A stretch of DNA of 12,569 nt from CAZTCJ01 sp964612085 (GCA_964612085.1 CAZTCJ010000102.1:1-12569), one strand, 5' to 3'; numbered from the stretch's first letter, positions 1-6,736 are shown. A program made the numbers and translations. The notes: generated from the sequence alone by a model not told the origin.

Positions 1-71
1 GCGCAGGCGCCCAAGCCCAGAAGGCTCAGGACCGTCAGCGCGCGCAGGCCGTGCCAGCCTTTCCTAATCAT
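1..71 (-). CDS. N-terminus of a putative lipoprotein, possibly YjbF/GfcB-like (cut by window edge)
   Basis: Too short to be recognised by length, but reading on the minus strand from the ATG at 71 gives MIRKGWHGLRALTVLSLLGA followed by Cys. This is a basic n-region, a hydrophobic stretch and a lipobox (L-G-A-C), so a signal peptidase II lipoprotein signal is visible. The start overlaps the yjbH-like stop by 8 bp, which suggests translational coupling. A second in-frame ATG at 80 would add three residues and has a GGAACTGGG stretch directly upstream, so it may be the true start. In Escherichia coli the yjbEFGH and gfcABCD clusters place a lipoprotein (YjbF/GfcB) beside YjbH/GfcD, so that family is the natural guess. 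With only 23 codons visible, the identity is an inference from context and the lipobox. The rest of the gene lies left of the window. Confidence 0.6.
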   Translation of the reverse strand, partial: MIRKGWHGLRALTVLSLLGLGAC

Positions 72-2679
72 CGAAGCCATCCCAGTTCCGTTCGATCTCT
101 TTCAACGACTCCCGCTGGGTCTGGTAATAGAGGTCGGTGCTGCCCAGGATCCGCTGGCCGCCGTCGCGGGTGAGCGGGCGCAGATCCACATTATAGGTCC
201 GGCGCGTCGAGTAGGGCGTGAACCATCCGAAGGGAATGCGGATGATCAGACCCTTGTCGAAACTGCCTTCGCCGAACTCCTCGAAGGGCACATTGGTGAA
301 GGTGGCGAAGGCGCCGATCTCCACGCCCGTATCGAAGCGGCGGCGCAGATCGATGGTGGCGCCATAGTCGCCCGCCAGATAGCGCCCGGCATGGATGGCC
401 AGATTGAGATCGTGGAACGGCAGTTCGTAATAGAAGCTGCCGTGGCCGGTGATTGTCTGGTAATCCTGGAAATCAAACAGCTTGTTGAAGTCGCGCTGGC
501 GCACGCCATAGACATTCGCGCCCAAGGCCCAGCGCTTGCCATGGGGCCTGTAGAGCACCTCGCCGCCGACGCCGCCGAACATCTCCTCCACATAACCGGC
601 TGCGATCCGTCCGTAGACCTCCCGGTCGAGCTTGAAGCGGTAATTGAGCGCCATGGAGTCGATGCCGTTTTCGCCATCCTGGAGGAAGCGGGCGAAATCG
701 CTGCGCACGCGCGGCAGGGTACTGTCGGATACGCGCTCGATCTCGTCGAAATTGTTGAACAGATTGATGGCGCCCACGGTGTTGACCGACAGGCCCCGCG
801 CCAAGGCGATATCGAGATTGAGCCGGATCAGGAACTGATAGCGGTACGGATCGTCCGGATCGAACACGCTTTGCCGGAAGCCCGGCGCGATGCCGTAGCC
901 GAACCGGGGATGCCGGTCGGGCCGCCAGTCGGCTTGCGCATAGGAGCGCGGCGCGGATTCGAGTTTCACCGCCGCCAGGATTTCATCCGGGCTGCCCCCG
1001 CCGATGAGAATGCGCTCGAGTTCGGCGCGCGGCACGGTCACTTGGGTGACCGGCAGATCGCCGCTGGAGACTTCCAGCTCGAACACCTCGATATCGTTGG
1101 GGGCCAATTGGGTGAGGATCCGGGTCATGCGGCCGATGGCTTCGGCGATCCGGTCATAGCGGCGGGTGGCGAAGAACACCCGCAGGATCTTGTCGCGCCG
1201 GGCGATCCCCAGCACATCCATGTAAAAGCGGCCCGCCTCCTGCCGGATCCGCTCATAGGTTTCCGTATCGCTCAAGCCTTCGGCCGGATTGCCGCCCACC
1301 GCCACCTTGCGCCCGCCTGCCGCGATCATCTGGGCCTGGGCCATACGCTCGACAAGACGATTGCCGCCTTCCGCGGACGCAAGCTGGATGCGCGCCCGTT
1401 CCATCCGTACCCGCTCGGCCCGCCCTTGCGCGCAATCCTCAACGGCGCTGCGCCCGTCCAGGCAAAGATCCGTCACCGGATTGAGCCTCAGCTGGTCGCT
1501 CAGATAGCGCTCGCTGACCTGGAGCGGCGTCAGGATTTCAGGCTTGGAGCGGGCAAGCCAGAGCGCGCGCTTGGGCCCTGCCCGCCCGGTGTCCGCGGGC
1601 CGCGCGGGGCTGACCCGGTTGGTCAGGGCCAAATCCACCGGCAGATCGCCTGCGATCACGGCGCGGGCCGAGGATGTGGGCCGTTCGAGAATGGAATTGC
1701 GCAGCCGGTCGAACCGGTCCGGCGTCACTTCTTCGGCGCCTTCCGGCCTGCGTTCTTCTTCAGGACGTACACGGAACGGATCGGGCTTGCGGTCGAAACG
1801 CGGCAGTTTCAGGCGCTTGCGCGGATCGGCCTTCAAGGCGAAGCGGATACCGAAAGTGTTGCCGTAAAGATAATGCGCCCCCACTTCCAGACCGTCCAGC
1901 GCCTCATAGGTCGCGCCCACATTGATGGGGGAACGGACATTATAGCGGATCAACTGCGCCGCTCTTTCCTGCACATAGCGGTCGGAGGAATACTCCAGTT
2001 GCAGCTTCAGGCCGTCGAGCGGCTTCCAGGGCGGCGAATATTCGATGCCGCCGAAAATGCCCATATCCGGCCCGCTGAAATAAGAGCCGAGATTGAACTG
2101 GCCGGTATCCTCAATCGTCCTGGTGTCGCGGGTGGCGAAACTGTCGTCGACATTGGTCAGCGGGTTGCCGAACGTGCCTGACGATCCGTAGCGGCCCCAG
2201 CCGATGCCCACGCTGGCGTCGAAATCGCCGAAGCGCTTGGAGGCCACGATATATTCGCCGCCATAAACGCCGGTCCCCAGAATATCGTTCAGCCCGACGG
2301 CAACGGCGGGACGGTATTTGCTTTCCGTCAGAAGGCGCAATTTGATCGAGAAACTGCGATCGTAGAAATTGGGCTGATCGACCGTGAAGCCGTTGATATG
2401 GGCGTAGCGGAACGCCCCTTCGAGCCAGGGCGTGATCTGAAACAAAAGCGCCAGGCGCTGGTCCGGCTCCTTACCGGAGCCCGCCAAGGCCAGATTGCCG
2501 TCGGGCAGCATGCGCGCCGTCGGCATGTCCACAAGGCCGACCGAACCCTGATAATTCAAGGACGGATACCAGGCGTTCGCTTCGTAAAGATTGTCCGGAT
2601 CCGGCTCATCCTCCGCCCGGACGGGTCCGGTGAGACAGGCGACGCCAGCACAGACAAAAACAAGGCAGCGGGGGACCAT
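64..2679 (-). CDS. yjbH: YjbH/GfcD-family outer-membrane exopolysaccharide protein
   Basis: An 871-residue protein with an N-terminal signal peptide (about residues 1-22, ending near PVRA) and then the conserved opening of the YjbH family (GSVGLVDMPTARMLPDGNLA, residues 45-64). Residues 40-283 and 590-830 are rich in alternating aromatic/polar beta strands, as expected of an outer-membrane barrel. Between them lies a charged, Arg/Pro/Glu-rich stretch (about 285-345) and an alpha/beta region with a Cys pair (C406, C416). E. coli YjbH is roughly 700 residues, so this one is clearly longer, mainly in the middle. In E. coli the yjb operon affects exopolysaccharide production; the molecular role is thought to be secretion or modification at the outer membrane. 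The start at 2679 is preferred to a GTG at 2730 because the signal peptide begins there and GGAAG lies 10 nt upstream. The family call is secure; the exact role is inferred. Confidence 0.9.
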   Translation of the reverse strand: MVPRCLVFVCAGVACLTGPVRAEDEPDPDNLYEANAWYPSLNYQGSVGLVDMPTARMLPDGNLALAGSGKEPDQRLALLFQITPWLEGAFRYAHINGFTVDQPNFYDRSFSIKLRLLTESKYRPAVAVGLNDILGTGVYGGEYIVASKRFGDFDASVGIGWGRYGSSGTFGNPLTNVDDSFATRDTRTIEDTGQFNLGSYFSGPDMGIFGGIEYSPPWKPLDGLKLQLEYSSDRYVQERAAQLIRYNVRSPINVGATYEALDGLEVGAHYLYGNTFGIRFALKADPRKRLKLPRFDRKPDPFRVRPEEERRPEGAEEVTPDRFDRLRNSILERPTSSARAVIAGDLPVDLALTNRVSPARPADTGRAGPKRALWLARSKPEILTPLQVSERYLSDQLRLNPVTDLCLDGRSAVEDCAQGRAERVRMERARIQLASAEGGNRLVERMAQAQMIAAGGRKVAVGGNPAEGLSDTETYERIRQEAGRFYMDVLGIARRDKILRVFFATRRYDRIAEAIGRMTRILTQLAPNDIEVFELEVSSGDLPVTQVTVPRAELERILIGGGSPDEILAAVKLESAPRSYAQADWRPDRHPRFGYGIAPGFRQSVFDPDDPYRYQFLIRLNLDIALARGLSVNTVGAINLFNNFDEIERVSDSTLPRVRSDFARFLQDGENGIDSMALNYRFKLDREVYGRIAAGYVEEMFGGVGGEVLYRPHGKRWALGANVYGVRQRDFNKLFDFQDYQTITGHGSFYYELPFHDLNLAIHAGRYLAGDYGATIDLRRRFDTGVEIGAFATFTNVPFEEFGEGSFDKGLIIRIPFGWFTPYSTRRTYNVDLRPLTRDGGQRILGSTDLYYQTQRESLKEIERNWDGFDD

Positions 2680-2818
2680 TGCCGATTGACTTCCAGACCG
2701 TTGCAGTGCGCAAGGCGGTCCCCAAACCACACCATACCGCCGCGCTGTTCAAGATTCGGACGGTATCCAATGCGTCTTCGGAAATCAATCTCAGGGCCTG
2801 ATCAAACTTTGCTCAAGT
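2680..2818 (-). other. Leader between the terminator and the yjbH-like gene
   Basis: Because an intrinsic terminator ends the upstream yjbE-like transcript, the yjbH-like gene must rely on readthrough or on its own promoter in this 139-bp stretch. I see a weak TTGAGC / 17 bp / TGAGAT pair on the minus strand directly after the terminator T-run, but it matches the -10 consensus poorly. A GATTC (GANTC) site lies at 2753-2757. No open reading frame of convincing quality is present. Confidence 0.3.
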
Positions 2819-2852
2819 AAAAACAGCCGCACTCTTTGGAGAGGCGGCTGTT
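2819..2852 (-). terminator. Rho-independent terminator after the yjbE-like gene
   Basis: On the minus strand a 9-bp perfect stem (AACAGCCGC / GCGGCTGTT) is extended inward by CTCT/AGAG around a TTGG-type loop, with one bulged base, and is followed immediately by TTTTT and then AC. Stem, GC content and T-run all fit an intrinsic terminator reading right to left. It lies 47 bp after the stop of the yjbE-like gene and 140 bp before the yjbH-like start. It would therefore make the small gene a separate or more abundant transcript than the large one. Confidence 0.85.
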
Positions 2853-2865
2853 AACTTGGTGTTAA
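2851..2865. promoter_or_regulatory. TTAA-N7-TTAA motif (CtrA-box-like)
   Basis: TTAA at 2851-2854 and TTAA at 2862-2865 are separated by exactly 7 bp (CTTGGTG). This matches the spacing of the full CtrA site known from alphaproteobacteria. It lies between the yjbE-like stop and the terminator, touching the stem, so its position is odd for a promoter of the upstream gene; it could serve the yjbH-like gene. Such a motif is rare by chance in DNA of this GC content, but one copy proves nothing. Confidence 0.25.
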
Positions 2866-2898
2866 GTCTTTTGCCCGGCGCTCCGCGCCAAGAAAACT

Positions 2899-3225
2899 TT
2901 AGTTCGTCGTGGCGGTCGCCGAGGTCGAGGTGGTGGCGGTGGTGCTCGACGAGCTGTCGTTGTTGTCGCTCAGCACGAAGCCGACACCCAGACCCAGCGC
3001 CGTCGTCAGGCTGGCGGTCAGCAGGATCGTGGAGTTGGCGGCCAGAAGCCCGCCGCCCTGGCCGGCGGTGCCGCCGGGCTCAAGAACCACTTCTTCCGGC
3101 GCGGCTTGTTGCGTCGCAGGCGCCGGCTGCTGTGCAGCGGGAGCTTGGTCTTGCGCCGCAACGGCCCACACAGGCGCGAGAGCAAGAGCGGCGGAGGCGG
3201 CGATGGCGGTCAGTTGCTTTCGCAT
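2899..3225 (-). CDS. YjbE/GfcA-like small membrane protein with Ser/Thr-rich tail
   Basis: A 108-residue protein in three parts. First is a signal peptide (MRKQLTAIAA then a hydrophobic core, cleavage likely after AVAA near residue 24). Second is an Ala/Gln/Pro-rich linker (25-58). Third is a hydrophobic segment (about 64-85, STILLTASLTTALGLGVGFV) followed by an acidic spacer and a tail of almost only Ser, Thr and Ala (91-107). E. coli YjbE (about 80 residues) and GfcA share this plan of signal peptide, glycine/alanine-rich hydrophobic segment and threonine-rich end. The position upstream of the yjbH-like gene supports the relation. Sequence identity in such low-complexity proteins is weak, so the family call is an inference. 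The ATG at 3225 is chosen over a TTG at 3228 because AGAGGA sits 7 nt upstream. The Ser/Thr tail could be a glycosylation target or cell-surface stalk. Transcription ends at the terminator at 2819-2852. Confidence 0.8.
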   Translation of the reverse strand: MRKQLTAIAASAALALAPVWAVAAQDQAPAAQQPAPATQQAAPEEVVLEPGGTAGQGGGLLAANSTILLTASLTTALGLGVGFVLSDNNDSSSSTTATTSTSATATTN

Positions 3226-3467
3226 CAAACTATCCTCTACTTCAGTTCACGGGGGCATCCCGATGGTCAATCGGCCCGATACTCAATCGGCGGTGAGAAT
3301 CGAAGCCCGCTACGGCCTAATCCGGTGCTAACCCAGGCGCGGCTTCGAGTCCACACTCTTGCGCGACACCATAGGCGCGGGGCACGGCCCTGTCGATTCA
3401 GAGACCGTACTTGACCGATTAAACGTGCGAAAGGTTAAGAACCCGTTCGGCCTTGCCGCGATTTAAG
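3226..3467. other. Intergenic region upstream of the yjbE-like gene
   Basis: The longest gene-free stretch in the window (242 bp). It holds the ribosome binding site (AGAGGA), the tandem inverted repeats at 3259-3290, and three GANTC sites (3297-3301, 3347-3351, 3395-3399) spaced about 50 bp apart. At the right end TTAA occurs at 3419-3422 and 3435-3438. No clear -35/-10 pair and no convincing terminator for the phosphoesterase gene were found; only small 4-bp stems follow its stop. The region most likely carries the promoter of the yjbE-like gene. Confidence 0.6.
3259..3290 (-). promoter_or_regulatory. Two adjacent 16-bp inverted-repeat units (candidate operator)
   Basis: On the minus strand CCGATTGAGTATCGGG (3290-3275) is followed without a gap by CCGATTGACCATCGGG (3274-3259); 14 of 16 bases agree. 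Each unit is itself CCGAT-N5-ATCGG, a perfect 5-bp inverted repeat. The pair ends 34 bp before the yjbE-like ATG, in the probable 5' untranslated region or promoter. Two dyads in tandem suggest paired binding of a dimeric regulator, or two small hairpins in the leader RNA. Confidence 0.5.
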
Positions 3468-4514
3468 CTATTGCGCCTTGCCGTCCGCGTTGAACGGCTC
3501 GAAGGAAAAGACCGCCTTGGTGCGGGTGTTCACCTGGACTTCGATGGCGCCCAGATCGGGCGGTCCGAACACTTCCAGCCGCGTCAGATTCTCCAGCGTG
3601 CGGCCCTCATATTTGACCGGCTTGTCGATGCGGAACGTGTGGGTGTCCCCATGGACCACCAGCACGGGCCGCCCGTATTCGGCCGTCTGGGCGACCAGCG
3701 ACTCGCGGAAGCGGTCGAAGCCCGTGGGCTGCCACCAGGGCTGGTTCCAGGCCGGATTGGCGTGGAACAGGATGACCAGGGCCGGAGCGTTGCGGTCGGT
3801 GGCTTCGTCGAAGGCCGCTTCGAGCCAGGCCAGATTGGCCATGTCCCGTTCCAGATGCTCGCGGATGGCGTCGGCATCCTGGCGCAAATTATTGTTACTG
3901 CCCACCAGGTGGAAGGTGGCGAAGACCACGCCGCCTTCGATCCAGCGGGCGTTCTCGATGAATTTGCGGTCCCGCACCGGCAGGCGCGCCAGATCGGGCT
4001 GGTCGAAAGAAGCTTCGTCTTGGGCGTCCTCGTCCGGTTCGGGCTCGGCCAGGGTCCATTGCTGATCCAGTTTCAAGGGTCTCGATCCGAGAGAGCGTCC
4101 GGCGCGGAAAAATGTCCGGCGCAGCGCATTGAGGCGCAGGATCGGATCGCCGCTGCCATATTCCGGGCGATAACAATCCGTCCACTCATTGTCGCCGGGC
4201 AAATAGACGAAGGGCCCGTCGATCTCGGAGAGAATGGCGCGCATTTCATAGAAAAACGTGTCGGAGCACGGACCGCCGCCCTTGATATCGCCGATATGCA
4301 CCGTGAACCGGGGCTTGTGGCCGTTGATCTGGGTGATCAGTTTGCGCAGGCCCGCGATGCCCTTGTCGGAGGTGTCCTGGGTGTCGCCGAACACGACGAA
4401 ACTGAAGCGGTCCGCCCGCGCCTCGCCCGCGCCCAGTGTCAGCGCCAGCAGCCCGGCGCATACCGTTAGTCCCCGAAACATCCGGCGCAGCCGCCGGTCC
4501 GGCCTGTCAGCCAT
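3468..4514 (-). CDS. Secreted calcineurin-like metallophosphoesterase
   Basis: A 348-residue protein with a signal peptide (basic n-region to residue 14, hydrophobic core 15-30, likely cut after EARA at 34). The metallophosphoesterase signature is complete in order: GDTQ (D44), GDIKGGG (D76), GDNE (D108-N109-E110), FHAN (H251) and HGDTH (H288, H292). These are the di-metal ligands and catalytic residues of the family. Two cysteines beside the motifs (C83, C114) could form a disulfide, in keeping with a periplasmic location. An acidic loop lies at 157-175. Substrate is unknown; a polyprenyl phosphate, a glycan-linked phosphate or a nucleotide are all possible. It follows the second O-antigen-ligase-like gene by 75 bp, so it is probably the last gene of that operon. 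An in-frame ATG at 4547 would add 11 residues; I prefer 4514 for the more normal signal peptide and an upstream GGGG, with low certainty. Confidence 0.87.
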   Translation of the reverse strand: MADRPDRRLRRMFRGLTVCAGLLALTLGAGEARADRFSFVVFGDTQDTSDKGIAGLRKLITQINGHKPRFTVHIGDIKGGGPCSDTFFYEMRAILSEIDGPFVYLPGDNEWTDCYRPEYGSGDPILRLNALRRTFFRAGRSLGSRPLKLDQQWTLAEPEPDEDAQDEASFDQPDLARLPVRDRKFIENARWIEGGVVFATFHLVGSNNNLRQDADAIREHLERDMANLAWLEAAFDEATDRNAPALVILFHANPAWNQPWWQPTGFDRFRESLVAQTAEYGRPVLVVHGDTHTFRIDKPVKYEGRTLENLTRLEVFGPPDLGAIEVQVNTRTKAVFSFEPFNADGKAQ

Positions 4515-4589
4515 GATATCGACCCCACGTCTTTCCGCGATTGTCATTTACCTATTTACTTTATGGCCATGCAAAGACCAGGCCGGAGT

Positions 4590-5999
4590 CTATGGGCCGT
4601 GGCCCGCGTGTTGGGTCCGGCGCTTGACGGGCCGGTCCGGGGTGCGGCGGGCCTGGGCGCAGCCAACGCCGAGGAGAACCGCGAAGGTCAGGGTCACGGC
4701 GGGGATCTCCGGGGCGAAATCCACCAGACTGTGGAGGCCGAGGATGGTCATGGCGCCGAGCGCGGCGGTGACGCCCGCGAGCGTATGACGCCTACGCCCG
4801 AGCCCGGCAAGACACAAAACGCCGATCCAGGCGAGCGCGGCAAGCCAGGCCAGGGCCGCAGGCAGACCGAGGCCTGCCGCCAGGTCCAGATATTCGTTGT
4901 GGGCGCGGACGAAAGCCGCCTCCGTGTAGCGTTCTTCCGCATAAAGCGGATAGAGATCGGCGAAGCTCCCAAGACCAGTGCCCAGAAAAGGGGCATCCCG
5001 GATCATGGACAGCGCCGCGCGCCAGGCCTCCATGCGTCCCGCAAGCTCCGGATCGAGCTGGCCAAGACGGGCCGCGAGCCCCGCCCCGCTCCAGGCAACG
5101 ATCACGGCCAGGAGGATCGCGGTCAGCCCGGCACCGGCACCGACGGCCCAGCGGCCCGCCCCGCGCGTCTTCGCCGCGAAGCACAGGCCGACAGAGATCA
5201 ATCCGGCCAGCACGCTCGCCGTTCCGGCCCGTGAGGTTGTCAGGATCAGCGCGGTGAACAGGATCAGCAGGCCTGTGCCGTAAAGCGCGCCGGGCCCGCT
5301 GACGACCGCGGCAAACCGTGCGAGCCCTGCCCTCATGCCCCAGCCGCTCCGGCTCCGGGTCCGCAGGCCCTCGCCCGCCAGCGCAAAACCGGCCACGAGG
5401 CCCAGGCCCAGATACACAGCGAAATGATTCCGGTTGGCGAACGGCCCGGTCAGCCCGGTACTGATTTTGGCCTCCGGCGTCGGCGGATAAAGCGCATGCT
5501 CCAGCTCCGCGAAATGAAGGCCCAGTCCGTATAGTGCATAAAACAGCGCGGCGATCGTCACGGTCCAGAGCAGTCCCCGCGCGAAAACCGGTTTCACCGC
5601 CACCCAGAAGCTGATGAGAAAGACCTGGACCATGGCCAGCAGCATGATCCACTCGGCGCGCGCGGCTTCCGGATTGACCGCGATGGCGGGCGTCACCGGA
5701 CCGTTCAGCGCGTCTTGCGCCATGGCCCAGACAGGATGGGCCCAGGACGGCGGGATCCACGGCAAGGTCTGATAAAGCCCCCAGGCCAGGGCGGGCAGCG
5801 CCAGTACGGCAGGCCAGAACAGGTCTTTCAGGCGGCGGCTCGCTTCGTCCGGGCGCAGAGCGCCTGCGGCCAACAGCAGTGTCAGAAAGGCAATCACGGT
5901 CTGGATCACGGCCATGGTCCAGGGCCGGTTGCCGCCCAGGGGCAGCGGGCACAAGAGCAGCAAAACCGCCAGGCCCGCGAAGAGACCGATACGGATCAT
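4590..5999 (-). CDS. O-antigen ligase/polymerase-like membrane protein (Wzy_C family)
   Basis: A 469-residue polytopic inner-membrane protein starting MIRIGLFAGL. It carries the features of the O-antigen ligase / Wzy_C superfamily: FANRNHFA (187-194), TTSRAG (254-259), a conserved Arg in GRMEAW (R322), GTGLGSF (340-346), AHNEYLDLAAGLGL (366-379) and, near the end, LHSLVDF (422-428). The long periplasmic loop around 303-370 is typical. Such enzymes move glycan from undecaprenyl diphosphate to lipid A core, to another repeat unit or to a protein; ligase and polymerase cannot be told apart by motif alone. The start at 5999 lies 8 bp after the stop of the phosphoglycosyl transferase gene and has no clear Shine-Dalgarno, suggesting translational coupling; a longer reading to 6056 would overlap that gene and lacks membrane character. 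The Arg-rich C-terminus (451-461) is probably cytoplasmic. Confidence 0.88.
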   Translation of the reverse strand: MIRIGLFAGLAVLLLLCPLPLGGNRPWTMAVIQTVIAFLTLLLAAGALRPDEASRRLKDLFWPAVLALPALAWGLYQTLPWIPPSWAHPVWAMAQDALNGPVTPAIAVNPEAARAEWIMLLAMVQVFLISFWVAVKPVFARGLLWTVTIAALFYALYGLGLHFAELEHALYPPTPEAKISTGLTGPFANRNHFAVYLGLGLVAGFALAGEGLRTRSRSGWGMRAGLARFAAVVSGPGALYGTGLLILFTALILTTSRAGTASVLAGLISVGLCFAAKTRGAGRWAVGAGAGLTAILLAVIVAWSGAGLAARLGQLDPELAGRMEAWRAALSMIRDAPFLGTGLGSFADLYPLYAEERYTEAAFVRAHNEYLDLAAGLGLPAALAWLAALAWIGVLCLAGLGRRRHTLAGVTAALGAMTILGLHSLVDFAPEIPAVTLTFAVLLGVGCAQARRTPDRPVKRRTQHAGHGP

Positions 6000-6006
6000 G
6001 GAAGGA

Positions 6007-6630
6007 TTACTGCCCGGCCCGCTTGGGCCGCCACACGGGCATGGTCGCGTGGCCATCCGCCGAGACGCCCCGGCGGCTCAAGACCGCGCGGACCGTTTTG
6101 AGACAGATCATGATGTCGAGCCATAAGCTGACATTGTTCACATACTCAAGATCGAGGGCGAATTTTTGGTCCCAATCAAGGCTGTTGCGGCCCCTGATCT
6201 GCACCAGCCCGGTCAGCCCCGGGCGCACGGTATGACGGCGCATCTGCCGGTCGTCATACTGGGCCATGTAGTCCCACAACAAAGGCCTTGGGCCGACCAG
6301 ACTCATCTCGCCCCGGATCACTTGAATGAGCGCGGGCAGTTCATCCATGCTCCAGGTGCGGATGAACCGGCCCAAACGCGTCAGCCGCCGTTCATCCGGC
6401 AGCAACATGCCGTGGATATCGCGCGCATCCGTCATGGAGCGGAATTTAATCAGGAAAAAGGGACGTCCCCGGTAGCCGCCCCGCGCCTGTTTGAACAGGA
6501 TGGGCCGTCCGTCAACGATCCAAATGGCCAAGGCCACCCCGGCCATCAAACCGGCGAACAGGACAAGCAGAAACGACGCTCCAACAAGATCGAAGACCCG
6601 TTTCCCCCCTTTGCGATACCAACCCGCCAT
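6007..6630 (-). CDS. Initiating phosphoglycosyl transferase (short PglC-like bacterial sugar transferase)
   Basis: A 207-residue monotopic enzyme of the bacterial sugar transferase family. It transfers a sugar phosphate from a UDP-sugar to undecaprenyl phosphate at the inner membrane, the first committed step of glycan assembly. It has a basic N-terminus (KRVFDL), one hydrophobic helix (about 13-39), KFRSM (62-66), the catalytic Asp-Glu pair in SMDELP (D96, E97), SLVGPRP (110-116) and RPGLTGLVQ (136-144). The end ADGHATMPVW (191-200) and the small size match the PglC-like short group rather than WcaJ/WbaP, which have extra N-terminal membrane helices. The sugar is not predictable with confidence; this group often uses N-acetylated UDP-sugars. 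It is separated from the upstream GT2 gene by 106 bp and coupled to the downstream ligase-like gene by a 7-bp gap. Confidence 0.92.
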   Translation of the reverse strand: MAGWYRKGGKRVFDLVGASFLLVLFAGLMAGVALAIWIVDGRPILFKQARGGYRGRPFFLIKFRSMTDARDIHGMLLPDERRLTRLGRFIRTWSMDELPALIQVIRGEMSLVGPRPLLWDYMAQYDDRQMRRHTVRPGLTGLVQIRGRNSLDWDQKFALDLEYVNNVSLWLDIMICLKTVRAVLSRRGVSADGHATMPVWRPKRAGQ

Positions 6631-6736
6631 GCCGCCCGGCCCAGACTCAAGACAATCCCATACCGCCGGCGACGACCTTAACCGGTTACATCATGATTGA
6701 AAGATGTTTTCTGCAACTTTTGCGTTGGGTTCAAGA
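6631..6736 (-). promoter_or_regulatory. AT-rich spacer with palindromes, possible internal promoter
   Basis: This is the only real gap inside the otherwise coupled biosynthesis genes. It contains a perfect 10-bp palindrome TAACCGGTTA (6679-6688) and, 1 bp away, an 8-bp palindrome ATCATGAT (6690-6697). On the minus strand TTGCAG (6716-6711) and TGATGT (6693-6688) are 17 bp apart, a weak sigma70-like arrangement that overlaps the palindromes. No terminator for the upstream gene is visible. An internal promoter with an operator is plausible but unproven. Confidence 0.35.

Noticed and set aside
36..59. TGGCAC-like stretch on the minus strand resembling a sigma54 promoter
   Set aside because: The GG and GC elements are not at the required spacing and it lies inside the lipoprotein signal peptide coding region.
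391..2181. A 596-codon open frame on the plus strand opposite the yjbH-like gene
   Set aside because: Its translation has no domain or signal features and mirrors the codon bias of the opposite gene; long antisense frames are common in GC-rich DNA, and the minus-strand protein matches a known family.
3425..3467. Possible terminator after the metallophosphoesterase gene
   Set aside because: Only 4-bp stems (CGGC-AAG-GCCG and GGTT-CTT-AACC) with no long T-run; too weak to call.
3453..4469. A 338-codon open frame on the plus strand opposite the metallophosphoesterase
   Set aside because: Same antisense effect; the minus-strand frame has every metallophosphoesterase motif and a signal peptide.
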